Assembly: GCA_024743405.1 (NCBI GenBank)
Contig: JANSWP010000003.1
Span: 124,001 to 188,000 of the forward strand
DNA from: Bacteroidota bacterium
Lineage (GTDB): Bacteria; Bacteroidota; Bacteroidia; Chitinophagales; Saprospiraceae
Direction: 5' to 3'
DNA length: 64,000 nt
Numbering within the stretch: the stretch's first letter is position 1; the number at the start of each line of letters is the position of its first letter. Positions 48,391 through 57,665 of the stretch are shown piece by piece. Under the pieces are notes generated by a model, which saw nothing but the letters and a program-made list of their open reading frames with translations, ran no database searches and had not been told where the DNA came from. The position numbers and the translations under genes were made by a program.

Positions 48391-49248
48391 ATGACACATT
48401 TAGCTGATTTTAATACAAAGAATAAATACAAAGCGACTGTCAAAAAGACAGAACGCTTAACGCCTAATGATACCGAAGAAATTCGTGAAATATCATTGGA
48501 GGTAAAACAAACTGGATTCGAATGTATGGTCGATCAAAGTTTTGGTGTGCTCGTAAAATCATCAGATGATTTTGGAAATAAGTTTCATCACCGACTCTAT
48601 AGTGTTGCAGATTTGCCTTCTGAAGAAGGTGGAAAGCCCTTAGTTAAGTTATTGGTGAAACGGTGTTCCTATGTGGATGAATTTAGTGGAGAGTTGTATC
48701 CTGGGGTCGCTTCTAATTATTTGTGTGATCGAAAAATAGGAGATGAAATAACGATCACTGGACCATTCGATTTGCCTTTTGTCGTACCAGAAGATAAAAA
48801 TTCGAATTTGATTCTTATTGGATTGGGGACGGGTATTGCACCTTTCCGGGCATTTGTGAAAAATATTTATAAAAATGTAAAAAACTGGAAGGGTAAAATT
48901 CGGTTATTTTATGGGGCTCGTAGTGGGTTAGAGTTGTTATATATGAATGACAAAAATGGTGACTTAACCAATTATTATGACGAAGCTACCTTCGAAGCTT
49001 TTCATGCGTTGAGCCCACGTCCACACTGGTCTGATCCCATTGCCTTGGATGTGGCAATAGAAGCTCGAGCTGCTGAAATAATGGAGATGTTATCTCAATC
49101 TAATACCCGTATTTATGTAGCCGGATATGGGAAAATCAGAGATGTGTTGGACAAAGCCTTTTCTAATATTATGGGTTCCAAGGAAAAATGGGAAACCCGT
49201 AAAGCTGAATTAATTGCAGGGAAGAAATGGGCTGAAATCATTTATTAA
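48391..49248 (+). CDS. Plant-type ferredoxin-NADP+ reductase
   Basis: A 285-aa FAD enzyme. The FAD-binding motif HRLYSVAD is at residues 67-74 (RxYS), the FMN/FAD phosphate loop is GVASNYLCD at about 105-113, the NADP(H)-binding GLGTGIAPF is at 144-152, and the chain ends WAEIIY with a C-terminal Tyr that stacks on the flavin in plant-type FNRs. It lies between rnfA and rnfB, 1 bp from the rnfB start. Here it probably exchanges electrons between ferredoxin and NADP(H), either in solution or docked on the Rnf complex (inference). Confidence 0.9.
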   Translation: MTHLADFNTKNKYKATVKKTERLTPNDTEEIREISLEVKQTGFECMVDQSFGVLVKSSDDFGNKFHHRLYSVADLPSEEGGKPLVKLLVKRCSYVDEFSGELYPGVASNYLCDRKIGDEITITGPFDLPFVVPEDKNSNLILIGLGTGIAPFRAFVKNIYKNVKNWKGKIRLFYGARSGLELLYMNDKNGDLTNYYDEATFEAFHALSPRPHWSDPIALDVAIEARAAEIMEMLSQSNTRIYVAGYGKIRDVLDKAFSNIMGSKEKWETRKAELIAGKKWAEIIY

Positions 49249-49249
49249 T

Positions 49250-50116
49250 ATGACCATTCTTATTGCTATCGCCGCTTTGGGAAGTTTGACACTTATTTTA
49301 GCCTTAATGTTGGTTTTGGCGAATAAGAAACTTTATGTCTATGAAGATCCACGCATAGAGGTAGTGGAAGACCTTTTGCCACATGCCAACTGTGGGGCTT
49401 GTGGTTTTCCCGGTTGTCGACCATTTGCAGAAGCATTGGTCGCAGGAAGTGTTTTACCTGGAAAGTGTACGGTGAGTACAGATGAAGGGCGAAAGGTGAT
49501 TGCAGATTACCTAGGAGTATCTTTAGGTAATCAAGAAAAATGGGTGGCCCGTCTAGCTTGTGCGGGTGGCACAAATGTGGCATTGAATCGTGCCAATTAT
49601 AAGGGGTTGTCTTCGTGTAAAGCTGCCACATTGGTCTCAGGAGGGGGCAAAGGCTGTTTTTGGGGCTGTTTAGGTCATGGTGATTGTGAAGTGGTATGTG
49701 ATTTCGATGCCATTACTATGAATGCCTCTTCATTACCTGTGGTAGATATGGATAAATGCACCGCTTGTGGCGATTGTGTAGAAGTTTGCCCTAAAGATTT
49801 ATTTTCTCTTCAACCATTGAGTCACCGACTTTGGGTCGCATGTAAGAATCTGGAAATGGGAGATGAAGTTCTTGAAGAGTGTCAGGTAGGCTGTACGGCC
49901 TGTGGAAAATGTGCTATGGATGCTCCTGGCAATCTAATAGCCATGGAACATAATTTGCCTATAATCAATTATTCTGAAAATCACCATACTCAAGTGCCTA
50001 CTCAAAGATGTCCAACTGGAGCCATTGTATGGTTAGATGATGAATTGGGTGTGATAAAAGGCAAAGAGAGTAAAAAAATAATTCGAAAAGGAGACCGACC
50101 AATAGGTTTCTCATGA
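49250..50116 (+). CDS. rnfB: Rnf electron transport complex subunit B
   Basis: 288 aa from ATG 49250. The frame extends 36 nt upstream, but this ATG starts a proper membrane helix (ILIAIAALGSLTLILALMLVLA) and is 1 bp after the FNR stop. An Fe-S motif follows, C48-x2-C51-x4-C56-x16-C73, then ferredoxin-type clusters (CTACGDCVEVCP and CTACGKCAMDAPG). RnfB accepts electrons from ferredoxin. Its place at the operon end, after an FNR, differs from the common rnfABCDGE or rnfBCDGEA orders. Confidence 0.95.
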   Translation: MTILIAIAALGSLTLILALMLVLANKKLYVYEDPRIEVVEDLLPHANCGACGFPGCRPFAEALVAGSVLPGKCTVSTDEGRKVIADYLGVSLGNQEKWVARLACAGGTNVALNRANYKGLSSCKAATLVSGGGKGCFWGCLGHGDCEVVCDFDAITMNASSLPVVDMDKCTACGDCVEVCPKDLFSLQPLSHRLWVACKNLEMGDEVLEECQVGCTACGKCAMDAPGNLIAMEHNLPIINYSENHHTQVPTQRCPTGAIVWLDDELGVIKGKESKKIIRKGDRPIGFS

Positions 50117-50274
50117 GTTCTCCCTTATTTAAAATATTTCGCGTAGTCAATTTCTTTTTGAATGCGGTAATCCTACCATGACAAATATCATCCACTTAGG
50201 ACACTAAATATCACTTTATTTTGCTCTTTATACCTTCAATTTAGTATGAATTCTAGACTCAACTCATTCAAGAG

Positions 50275-51057
50275 ATGCCTAATAAATCAATATACTTTAG
50301 TGGTTTAATGAACTATTTTGAAGAAACCGGTAAGGTCACTCTTTTTGCCATCCGTTTTTTCAAAGAAGCATTCAAACCTCCATATGAATGGAAGGAGTTG
50401 ATTCGGCAGTGTTATCTTATTGGTTATCAATCACTGGTTTTAGTAGCCATTACTGGATTTATTATGGGTTTGGTATTGGATTTGCAAACGCGACCGACAA
50501 TGATTGAGTTTGGCGCCGAGTCTTATATGCCTTCCATGATCGGTATTTCAATTGTGCGGGAGATTGGCCCTGTCATCACGGCGTTGATTTGTGCCGGTAA
50601 AATTGGTTCAGGGATTGGGGCAGAGCTTGGATCTATGCGAGTGACCGAACAGATTGATGCGATGGAAGTCTCGGGTACGAATCCCTTTAAATTTCTCGTC
50701 GTTACTAGGATTTGGGCGACTACATTAATGCTTCCAATTTTGGTGATTATGGCGGATGCAGTTGGTTTATTTGGTTCATGGATCGTGGAAAATCTAAAAG
50801 GGGACGTAACATTTGCTCTTTTCTTCAATCAAGTATTCAATAATATCGAGTTTGGGGACTTGATTCCTTCTACCATCAAATCTTTTTTCTTCGGTTTTGC
50901 GATTGGTCTTATTGGTTGTTACAAGGGTTATTATACTTCAAAAGGTACGGCAGGTGTCGGTGCTGCCGCAAATACAGCGGTTGTAGTAGCTTCACTTTTG
51001 TTGTTTGTTTTTGACTTAATCGCAGTATTGATAACAGATATCTTCTACGAAATCTAA
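50275..51057 (+). CDS. mlaE: MlaE-type ABC permease
   Basis: A 260-aa integral membrane permease of the MlaE/YrbE family. Signature segments are VREIGPVITALICAGKIGSGIGAELGSMRVTEQIDAMEVSG and KGTAGVGAAANTAVV. It is the inner-membrane core of a phospholipid transporter. The ATPase gene follows 4 bp downstream and the MCE protein gene next, but no MlaB or MlaC is present here. Confidence 0.95.
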   Translation: MPNKSIYFSGLMNYFEETGKVTLFAIRFFKEAFKPPYEWKELIRQCYLIGYQSLVLVAITGFIMGLVLDLQTRPTMIEFGAESYMPSMIGISIVREIGPVITALICAGKIGSGIGAELGSMRVTEQIDAMEVSGTNPFKFLVVTRIWATTLMLPILVIMADAVGLFGSWIVENLKGDVTFALFFNQVFNNIEFGDLIPSTIKSFFFGFAIGLIGCYKGYYTSKGTAGVGAAANTAVVVASLLLFVFDLIAVLITDIFYEI

Positions 51058-51061
51058 GGAT

Positions 51062-51853
51062 ATGAATCAACAAGATAAAATACGAGAGGAGCTAGCATTG
51101 ATAGAAAATTGGGATCCAGCTATCCCATTGATTGAGATAGAAGACATGCGCAAAGCTTTTGGGGATCATGAAGTGCTGAAGGGCTTTAATTTAAAGTTAT
51201 TTGATAAAGAGAATTTGGTCATTGTTGGTAAATCTGGTTCAGGTAAGTCCGTATTATTGAAATGCATCGTCCAGTTAGAAAGCATGGACTCGGGAATGTT
51301 AAAAGTATTGGGTCAAGATATTGCGGAGTTAGATCATGAAAAGCTAGATCGAATTAGAGCAAATGTAGGGTTCTTATTTCAGGGAAGTGCGCTATACGAT
51401 TCGATGACGGTTCGAGAAAATTTACAATTTCCATTGCGCCGACACCCTGAGCGTAGAAGAGGAGACGAAGAAAGTAGTCTAATTCTTGACGCTTTAAAAA
51501 GTGTGGGATTAGTCGATGCCATAGATTTAATGCCGAGTGAATTGTCGGGAGGGATGAAACGACGGATAGCTTTGGCTCGCACGCTCATCCTACGCCCCAA
51601 AATAATTTTATATGATGAACCTACAAGTGGTTTAGACCCCATCACTTCAAAAGAGATTATTGAATTGATATTGGAAATTCAGCAAGAATATGGCACCGCT
51701 TCTCTAATCATTACGCATGATATGGATTGTGCAAGAGTGATTTCCAATCGGATGATTATTCTCGTTAATGGAATCAATTATGCGGAAGGGACTTATCATG
51801 AATTGTTGAATTCAAAGGATTCAAATATTCGTGCATTTTTCAAGGGAGCATAA
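51062..51853 (+). CDS. mlaF: MlaF-type ABC ATPase
   Basis: A 263-aa ABC ATPase. Walker A is VGKSGSGKSVLLK, the Q-loop is FLFQGSALYDSMTV, the signature is LSGGMKRRIALAR, and Walker B is IILYDEPTSGLDP, with the switch His in ITHDMD. LSGGMKRR is characteristic of the Mla/Ttg2 group. It powers lipid transport between the membranes with MlaE and MlaD. Confidence 0.95.
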   Translation: MNQQDKIREELALIENWDPAIPLIEIEDMRKAFGDHEVLKGFNLKLFDKENLVIVGKSGSGKSVLLKCIVQLESMDSGMLKVLGQDIAELDHEKLDRIRANVGFLFQGSALYDSMTVRENLQFPLRRHPERRRGDEESSLILDALKSVGLVDAIDLMPSELSGGMKRRIALARTLILRPKIILYDEPTSGLDPITSKEIIELILEIQQEYGTASLIITHDMDCARVISNRMIILVNGINYAEGTYHELLNSKDSNIRAFFKGA

Positions 51854-51882
51854 ATTATTTTTTCACTCAAAACTGATGCATT

Positions 51883-52917
51883 ATGGCACAAAAAATAAAG
51901 CATACCATTCGCCTTGGCATCTTCGTTACAGTTGGAGCCATTTTATTCACCTTAAGTGTTTATTCCATTGGGAATCGTCAGAATCTATTTGGTAAAAGAT
52001 ATCGGATAAGTACTTTGATTAATAATGCTTATGGATTACAAGTTGGAAATAATGTTCGATATACGGGTATTACGGTAGGTAGCGTAGAGCGTATTTCTTT
52101 TCGCAATGACTCGACTTTAAAGGTAGACATGATTTTGGATGATGAAGTAAAAGATTATATTAAAAAAGATGCAATTGCCAGTATTAGTACAGATGGTTTG
52201 GTCGGAAATGTGATTGTCAATATTACTCCTGGTTCGGGCAATGGACGTCCTATTAACAATGGTGATATTATTGAATCTTACAGCCGCACAGACCCTAATG
52301 ACCTTTTAAATTCACTAGGAAATACAAATGAAAATATTGCCCTTTTGTCATTGAATTTATTAGAGATTACGGAGAAAATAAATGACGGAGAAGGCACCGT
52401 TTCCCGGTTGATTGGAGATGCTCAAATGGCTAACGAAGTTGCTAAATCTCTTTCAAATATGCAGACGGTTACAAAACATCTTATTACGATGAGTGAGCAG
52501 CTGAACTATTCAATTAAGCAAATTTCGGAAGGTAATGGGTTGCTTCCCTATCTATTACATGACAATACGATTCAGCATCAAATGGAATCTTTTATATCTA
52601 ATTTAGATAGTCTGATCATTGAAGAAAATAAGCCAGTCATGGCTAATTTGAAAACCGCTTCAGAGGATGTTACTGTTGCGACTAACGAATTGAAGATAGT
52701 TTTGGAAACACTTAATAAGGGGGAGGGTAGTGCGACAACCATTCTGAGAGATACTGCTGTAGCGCAGGATTTAAAGGATGTTTTTAGAAATTTAAATGAA
52801 GGAACGGCTCGATTCAATGAAAATATGGAAGCGCTCAAACATAATTTTTTATTTAAGAAGTATTTTAAAAAACAGGAAAAGGAACGAAAGAAACAGGAAA
52901 AAAAAAGTAAGAGTTAG
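51883..52917 (+). CDS. mlaD: MlaD-type MCE domain protein
   Basis: A 344-aa protein with an N-terminal membrane anchor (LGIFVTVGAILFTLSVYSIG), then the MCE domain at about residues 38-115 (YGLQVGNNVRYTGITVGSVERI, DGLVGNVIVNITPG), then a long helical C-terminal tail ending in Lys/Glu-rich KKQEKERKKQEKK. It is the periplasmic substrate-binding hexamer of the lipid transporter. Hairpin I follows the stop codon. Confidence 0.92.
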   Translation: MAQKIKHTIRLGIFVTVGAILFTLSVYSIGNRQNLFGKRYRISTLINNAYGLQVGNNVRYTGITVGSVERISFRNDSTLKVDMILDDEVKDYIKKDAIASISTDGLVGNVIVNITPGSGNGRPINNGDIIESYSRTDPNDLLNSLGNTNENIALLSLNLLEITEKINDGEGTVSRLIGDAQMANEVAKSLSNMQTVTKHLITMSEQLNYSIKQISEGNGLLPYLLHDNTIQHQMESFISNLDSLIIEENKPVMANLKTASEDVTVATNELKIVLETLNKGEGSATTILRDTAVAQDLKDVFRNLNEGTARFNENMEALKHNFLFKKYFKKQEKERKKQEKKSKS

Positions 52918-52930
52918 TTTTCTAATTCTT

Positions 52931-52987
52931 TAGTAACGCCGAAAGAATAAGTCGTCCAGATGTTCAAGTTGTTTTTTTGGCGTTAAG
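52931..52987. repeat. AGTAACG-type 3'-end hairpin, copy I
   Basis: TAACGCC (52934-52940) pairs with GGCGTTA (52979-52985), with A-rich and T-rich flanks (GAAAGAATAA / TTGTTTTTTT) extending the stem. It lies between the convergent ends of mlaD and the sugar ABC ATPase gene, fitting a bidirectional terminator. The left side shares AGTAACG and AATAAGTC with copy H. Confidence 0.7.
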
Positions 52988-53014
52988 CACTTACTTAAAG
53001 CCTTTTTGAAAGGA

Positions 53015-54112
53015 TCAATAAATCCTTTCTCCCGTCGCTTTCCCAAAAAAATGAGCCTTATCTAAATTAAGATAAAAGTTAACTTTTGTATTCATCTCCA
53101 ATTCGAAATCAGACCGAAACCTTGCCACTATATTGTTCCCTTGATATTCTGAATAAACCAATTTTTCATTGCCCAATAATTCAATGGCAATGAGGTGGGT
53201 ACTAATACAAGTGTAGTTTTTTAAGTCGCCAATATGAGGATAGATGTCTTCTGAGCGGATGCCTAAATCTACCTGTTCACCTAAATGATCTTTTAGGTTT
53301 TTTAATTTCAAATTGGAGAGATCAAAAAGGAGGGCATCATTTTTAAAGGAGATTTTTTGATCAATTTCAAGGATTTTACCATTGAAAAAATTCATTTGGG
53401 GCGTACCAATAAATTCGGCGACAAACTTATTTGCGGGTTTCATAAACAATTCCATTGGGGAAGCCATTTGCATAATTTCGCCTTTATTCATGACGACAAT
53501 ACGGTCGCCCAATGTCATTGCTTCCACTTGATCATGCGTCACATAAATGATGGTGGCGTCTAATTTTCGATGCAATTTGGCTAATTCGATTCGCATCTGT
53601 CCGCGCAATTTGGCATCCAAATTACTCAGTGGTTCATCAAATAAAAACACTTTTGGGCGACGGACTATTGCTCTACCAATGGCAATTCGTTGCCGCTGTC
53701 CACCCGACATTTTCCCTGGTTTTTTATCAAGAATATCTTCAATTTCTAAAATGGCCGCTGCCGCCATTACTCGATCCTTTATTTCCGATTTTGGGATTTT
53801 TTTAATTTTTAAACCAAAGGACATATTCTCATAAGCCGTCATGTGCGGATATAAAGCATAATTTTGAAAAACCATCGAAACCTGTCTTTTACTTGGGGAA
53901 AGATCATTGACTTTTTTGTTTTCGATAAACAGCTCTCCCTCTGTTATTTCTTCCAGTCCCGCCACCATTCTCAAAGTGGTGGATTTTCCACAACCCGATG
54001 GACCCACTAAAACAACAAACTCTTTGTCTTTAACGGTAAAGCTGATTTTTTTTAATGCCTGCGTCCCTTCGGGATAGGTTTTTTCGATGTCTCTTAATCT
54101 TACTTCTGCCAT
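53015..54112 (-). CDS. Sugar ABC transporter ATP-binding protein (MalK/UgpC/MsmX type)
   Basis: A 365-aa ATPase. Walker A is GPSGCGKSTTLR, the Q-loop is VFQNYALYPHMT, the signature is MSGGQRQRIAIGRAI, and Walker B is VFLFDEPLSNLDAKLR; a C-terminal TOBE-type regulatory domain follows (DLGIRSEDIYPH). It energises the MalF/MalG-type permeases encoded upstream in the same minus-strand cluster and is the last gene of it, 1 bp after the lipoprotein gene. Confidence 0.93.
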   Translation of the reverse strand: MAEVRLRDIEKTYPEGTQALKKISFTVKDKEFVVLVGPSGCGKSTTLRMVAGLEEITEGELFIENKKVNDLSPSKRQVSMVFQNYALYPHMTAYENMSFGLKIKKIPKSEIKDRVMAAAAILEIEDILDKKPGKMSGGQRQRIAIGRAIVRRPKVFLFDEPLSNLDAKLRGQMRIELAKLHRKLDATIIYVTHDQVEAMTLGDRIVVMNKGEIMQMASPMELFMKPANKFVAEFIGTPQMNFFNGKILEIDQKISFKNDALLFDLSNLKLKNLKDHLGEQVDLGIRSEDIYPHIGDLKNYTCISTHLIAIELLGNEKLVYSEYQGNNIVARFRSDFELEMNTKVNFYLNLDKAHFFGKATGERIY

Positions 54113-54113
54113 A

Positions 54114-55370
54114 TTAATTTGTTTCTAAAAAAGTCATTAAACACTCTATGGTCGATTCTGCCCCTGAATTATGATTAAAGGTTTCATTGGAAATAATTCC
54201 ATCGTATCCTCTCCCAGTTGTCGCATCGTACATATCTATTTTTAATACATTATTTCCGAAAAACCAAGATTTTAATTCCTCCGACAAATCCAAATAAACT
54301 TCCTTTTTCGTAATTTGATAGGCTTCCGAAGCTGCCCAAACCATCGGTCGGATGCCATAAGCAATTCTAGGAAATTCATTTCTTTTCGTTTCCGAAAAAC
54401 CGTCTTGATTTTTTTCAATCCAAAAGGCTTCAGCAAAACCATTTTTCAAAAGATAGGGATAAAAATGGTCAACTTCCTTCAATCCACTTTTGATATAATC
54501 TTGATTATCGAATTGTCGACCAGCTTTGAGCAAGGCAAAAGCTTGACTATTTCCCCAAGCATGCCAAAGGTTTTCCCAACTCATAAAAGCGCCATAAGGA
54601 TACTCCAATTTGCCACCTTTTTGCATAAGGATGATCCCCTTTGCCATATGGTCAATCATATTTTTAGCAGCTATGTCTTCGGTTCTTTTATGATAAGGAA
54701 GCAAACCCAAAATCAATACCGCCGCTTGGTCAGCGGCATATTTATTCGGAAGCCACGAAGGAATTTTCAAGCCATTAATCGTATCTATTTTTAATTCTTT
54801 GCTGCTCAAATCGGTTTTTATGTTGACCCATAATTTGTCAATTGAGGTCTCTATTTTATCCAAAAAAACAGGATTTTCACTAAATAAAGGTAATACCGTT
54901 TCCAATGCCCAAAAAGCGCGCAAAGACCACCAATTTAATTCTGCCACAGTGGTTTTGTAAGTGGTATTTATGCTGTAATCATTCCATATGAAATTATTGA
55001 AATAGCCGTTCTTATTTTGCATAAACAAAATGAATTTGGTTAACATTTTTAATTTATGCAAGGTCTTTTCACTGTCCTTTCCAGTTTTGTAATATTGGGA
55101 TAACATGACAATTGCTCTTGCCACATCATCCACACAAGTGAACCCTTCAGAAGGTTCAATAACGAAATCATAATCGGGAAATTCACTGTATATATGAACA
55201 ATGGCGAGCGTATCGCCCGCGATATTTATTTCTTTATATAAATGGTTGAAATGTTGGAGATTAATGGTTTCTTCTTGAGGTGGTTTATTTTCCTGATTCG
55301 TCCTATTGCATGACGTTATTATACCGATAAAAAGGAAAAGAATGAGTGTGATTTTGAAATTGATTTTCAT
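54114..55370 (-). CDS. Lipoprotein with alpha-barrel glycosidase-like fold
   Basis: A 418-aa lipoprotein (lipobox GIITSC, Cys21). The rest is helical with repeated aromatic motifs (GFTCVDDVARAIVMLSQYY, NGYFNNFIWND, WWSLRAFWALE, SWENLWHAWGNSQAFALL, GRGYDGI, NHNSGAESTIECL), which fits an (alpha/alpha)6-barrel glycoside hydrolase-like protein. Candidate acids are the DD in CVDDVAR and the late Glu in SGAESTIE. No family name can be given with confidence. Its place in the sugar importer operon suggests trimming of oligosaccharides outside the inner membrane. Confidence 0.65.
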   Translation of the reverse strand: MKINFKITLILFLFIGIITSCNRTNQENKPPQEETINLQHFNHLYKEINIAGDTLAIVHIYSEFPDYDFVIEPSEGFTCVDDVARAIVMLSQYYKTGKDSEKTLHKLKMLTKFILFMQNKNGYFNNFIWNDYSINTTYKTTVAELNWWSLRAFWALETVLPLFSENPVFLDKIETSIDKLWVNIKTDLSSKELKIDTINGLKIPSWLPNKYAADQAAVLILGLLPYHKRTEDIAAKNMIDHMAKGIILMQKGGKLEYPYGAFMSWENLWHAWGNSQAFALLKAGRQFDNQDYIKSGLKEVDHFYPYLLKNGFAEAFWIEKNQDGFSETKRNEFPRIAYGIRPMVWAASEAYQITKKEVYLDLSEELKSWFFGNNVLKIDMYDATTGRGYDGIISNETFNHNSGAESTIECLMTFLETN

Positions 55371-55378
55371 TATTTCGG

Positions 55379-56815
55379 TTAATTTTTACAAACCACCATT
55401 TCATCCAATAATTCTCCAATATCTACAGTCCCAAAAGTCGAGGCAGAATCAGATTTTGCATACGGAATGACCAATAGGTTCCTATGTTTCATCGAGCCGC
55501 AGGAATAGACGACATTCGGTACATAACCTTCCCGTTCGGTTTCATTAGGAGCGATTAAAGGAGTGCTTAATTTTTTGATAATCTTGGAAGGATTCGTCAA
55601 ATCCAACAAAATGGCACTAATCACATATTTCCGCATCGCGCCGACACCATGTGTAATGACCAACCAACCTTCCTCGGTTTTGATGGGCGAACCACAGTTT
55701 CCTAATTGGATCATTTCCCAAGAAAACTCAGGGAGCATCAGCGGTTCAAAACTTTCCCAAACAAATAAATTGTCAGAATACATGATGGTAATTTGCTCGC
55801 CGCCTTGTCTTCCTAGCATCACAAATTGCCCATTAATTTTTTCTGGAAAAAGAGCAAATCCTTTGTCATTGACTCCTTTTCCGTACATCGTTCTTATTTT
55901 GAATTGCCTAAAATCATTGGTAATAATCAATTGTGGACAGATTCGATGTCCATCATTAGCGGTATAAGTTCCGATATAAGTTGATTGTCCATTTTCTATA
56001 AATTCAACAAAGCGGACATCTTCCATTCCATTCAATTCCTGTTTGGCAATCGGAAAAATAATTCGTTCTGAAAGGTCAGCATCACTATGAGTCATTACAT
56101 CATAATTAGTATCAAGGATGCCCTCTAAAATATCTCGACTCTTTTTATCGAATGTTGAAAAAACGGATTCAGACGTATTCAAATAATCGTTTTTGGTAAA
56201 GGTATCGCCCAATTTATCGAGAATCGTTTGGTCAAAATCAAACAGCACATGCGTTCGATTTTTTAGCTTTTTTTTGTTAAAAATTTTAGCTTCATCTCGC
56301 ATCGCAACCGAAGCAAAACCAGTGTCTTTTTCCAGCGTAATATCGCCCGATACATTCACTACGCCGCTTCGGAATTCTATCGAAGAAATATGCCCTTCTC
56401 CAACTGCCCGCAAACTGATAATGAATCTTTTTTCTCCCGTCGCCAAACCGCTTTGGTCAGGATGCGCCACCATCGAAGGATTGAATAAGGCGGCTGCCTG
56501 TATGGAATATTCTTTGGTGAAATAAGCGCCCATCAGCATTTTTCGGGTTTCGGTCAAAACCGCATTTTTAGGAATCGCCGCTTTTATTTGATCATAATGT
56601 GCCCTTAAATAAAATTCAAATTTTGGATGTCGTTGACCAAATTCTTTTTCAATAGACGCATATAATCGGGTAACTTCCGACTCATCGAGTTCAAGAACTC
56701 GGTAGATAAGTGCACTTATTCTTTTTGAAAGTCTAGGTATTCCTAAATTTAAATAAAGCGCAATTACTTTATTAAAGTCCGCATTGATTTGTATTTCCGA
56801 CCGCTTTATTTTCAT
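55379..56815 (-). CDS. GH130 family glycoside phosphorylase-type enzyme (long form)
   Basis: A 478-aa cytoplasmic protein. The C-terminal about 330 residues form a GH130 five-bladed propeller: SGVVNVSGDITLEKDTG, NGMEDVRFVEF with the conserved Asp of GH130 catalytic sites, GHRICPQLIIT, and KTEEGWLVITHGVG...YVISAILLDLTNPSKI. The N-terminal about 140 residues are a helical extension not found in short GH130 enzymes. GH130 members phosphorolyse or hydrolyse beta-mannosides. It is one of two GH130 genes in the cluster, 31 bp after the MalG-type permease. Confidence 0.85.
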   Translation of the reverse strand: MKIKRSEIQINADFNKVIALYLNLGIPRLSKRISALIYRVLELDESEVTRLYASIEKEFGQRHPKFEFYLRAHYDQIKAAIPKNAVLTETRKMLMGAYFTKEYSIQAAALFNPSMVAHPDQSGLATGEKRFIISLRAVGEGHISSIEFRSGVVNVSGDITLEKDTGFASVAMRDEAKIFNKKKLKNRTHVLFDFDQTILDKLGDTFTKNDYLNTSESVFSTFDKKSRDILEGILDTNYDVMTHSDADLSERIIFPIAKQELNGMEDVRFVEFIENGQSTYIGTYTANDGHRICPQLIITNDFRQFKIRTMYGKGVNDKGFALFPEKINGQFVMLGRQGGEQITIMYSDNLFVWESFEPLMLPEFSWEMIQLGNCGSPIKTEEGWLVITHGVGAMRKYVISAILLDLTNPSKIIKKLSTPLIAPNETEREGYVPNVVYSCGSMKHRNLLVIPYAKSDSASTFGTVDIGELLDEMVVCKN

Positions 56816-56846
56816 ATTTTTTTTGTTAGATTGTTCAACCAGCTCT

Positions 56847-57665
56847 TTACTCCTTCAAACCCGAACTTGCCATACTTTGAATAAAATATTTTTGAAAAAA
56901 GGAATACGCCAACATAATCGGTAATGCCAATAATACTGCCGAAGCCAATTTTACTCCGAGCTGGCTTTCTGCCCTTCCACCAACTGAAAATAAGGTGACC
57001 ATTTGCGGCATGGTCATCAGGTTTTCGTCTCTAATAACTATCAAAGCCCAGAGGACTTCATTCCATGAATTCATAAAAGTCAAGATGCCTACAATGACAA
57101 CTGTGGGGATAATATTTGGAAATAAGACTTGATATAAAATTCTAATATCTGAACAACCATCCATCCGGGCGGCATCTATCAAGGATTTTGGCATTCCAAT
57201 AAATGCCTGCCGAAATAGTAATATGGCAAAAGAATTCAATAAAAAAGGAAGCACCAAAGCTGCATAAGTATCCACCAGATTGAGTTTTACCATGGTGATA
57301 TAATTTGGGATTAGGGTGATTTGAAAAGGCAGCGTCATCGTAAAGATGATGATATAAAAAATAATGTTTCTGCCTTTAAATTCCATCAAAGACAAAGCGT
57401 ATCCGACCATAGAACTAAAAACAATTACCCCGCCCGTGGTCAATGTCGCTACGAAAATACTGTTCACTAAAGCACGTCCGAGTGGAATTTTTGAAAACAT
57501 TTGGATATAACTATCCAACGTAAATTCGGTCGGTAAAAAAGTTAATCCGCCAATCTCGGATTCAGGGGATAAGGATGCGACAATCATCCAATAAAATGGA
57601 TACAAAAACGAAATGGCCGCGAGGCTTAAAAAAATGTATATCAATATTTTTTTCATATTAATCAT
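56847..57665 (-). CDS. Sugar ABC permease, MalG type
   Basis: A 272-aa inner-membrane permease with six segments. It has the EAA loop IDAARMDGCSDIRILYQVLFPNI and the LALPIMLAYSFFQKYFIQ ending typical of MalG/UgpE-like subunits. It overlaps the MalF-type gene by 8 bp. Confidence 0.93.
   Translation of the reverse strand: MINMKKILIYIFLSLAAISFLYPFYWMIVASLSPESEIGGLTFLPTEFTLDSYIQMFSKIPLGRALVNSIFVATLTTGGVIVFSSMVGYALSLMEFKGRNIIFYIIIFTMTLPFQITLIPNYITMVKLNLVDTYAALVLPFLLNSFAILLFRQAFIGMPKSLIDAARMDGCSDIRILYQVLFPNIIPTVVIVGILTFMNSWNEVLWALIVIRDENLMTMPQMVTLFSVGGRAESQLGVKLASAVLLALPIMLAYSFFQKYFIQSMASSGLKE

Noticed and set aside
45140-50211. An exact 15-mer TAGGACACTAAATAT at 45140 and 50197
   Set aside because: In a 64-kb AT-rich sequence a few exact 15-mer matches are expected by chance, and one copy is in coding sequence. 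No further similarity flanks them.
54315-54794. A 159-codon plus-strand open frame inside the lipoprotein gene
   Set aside because: It is antisense to the importer-cluster gene, with no motif, no start context and no neighbour on that strand.
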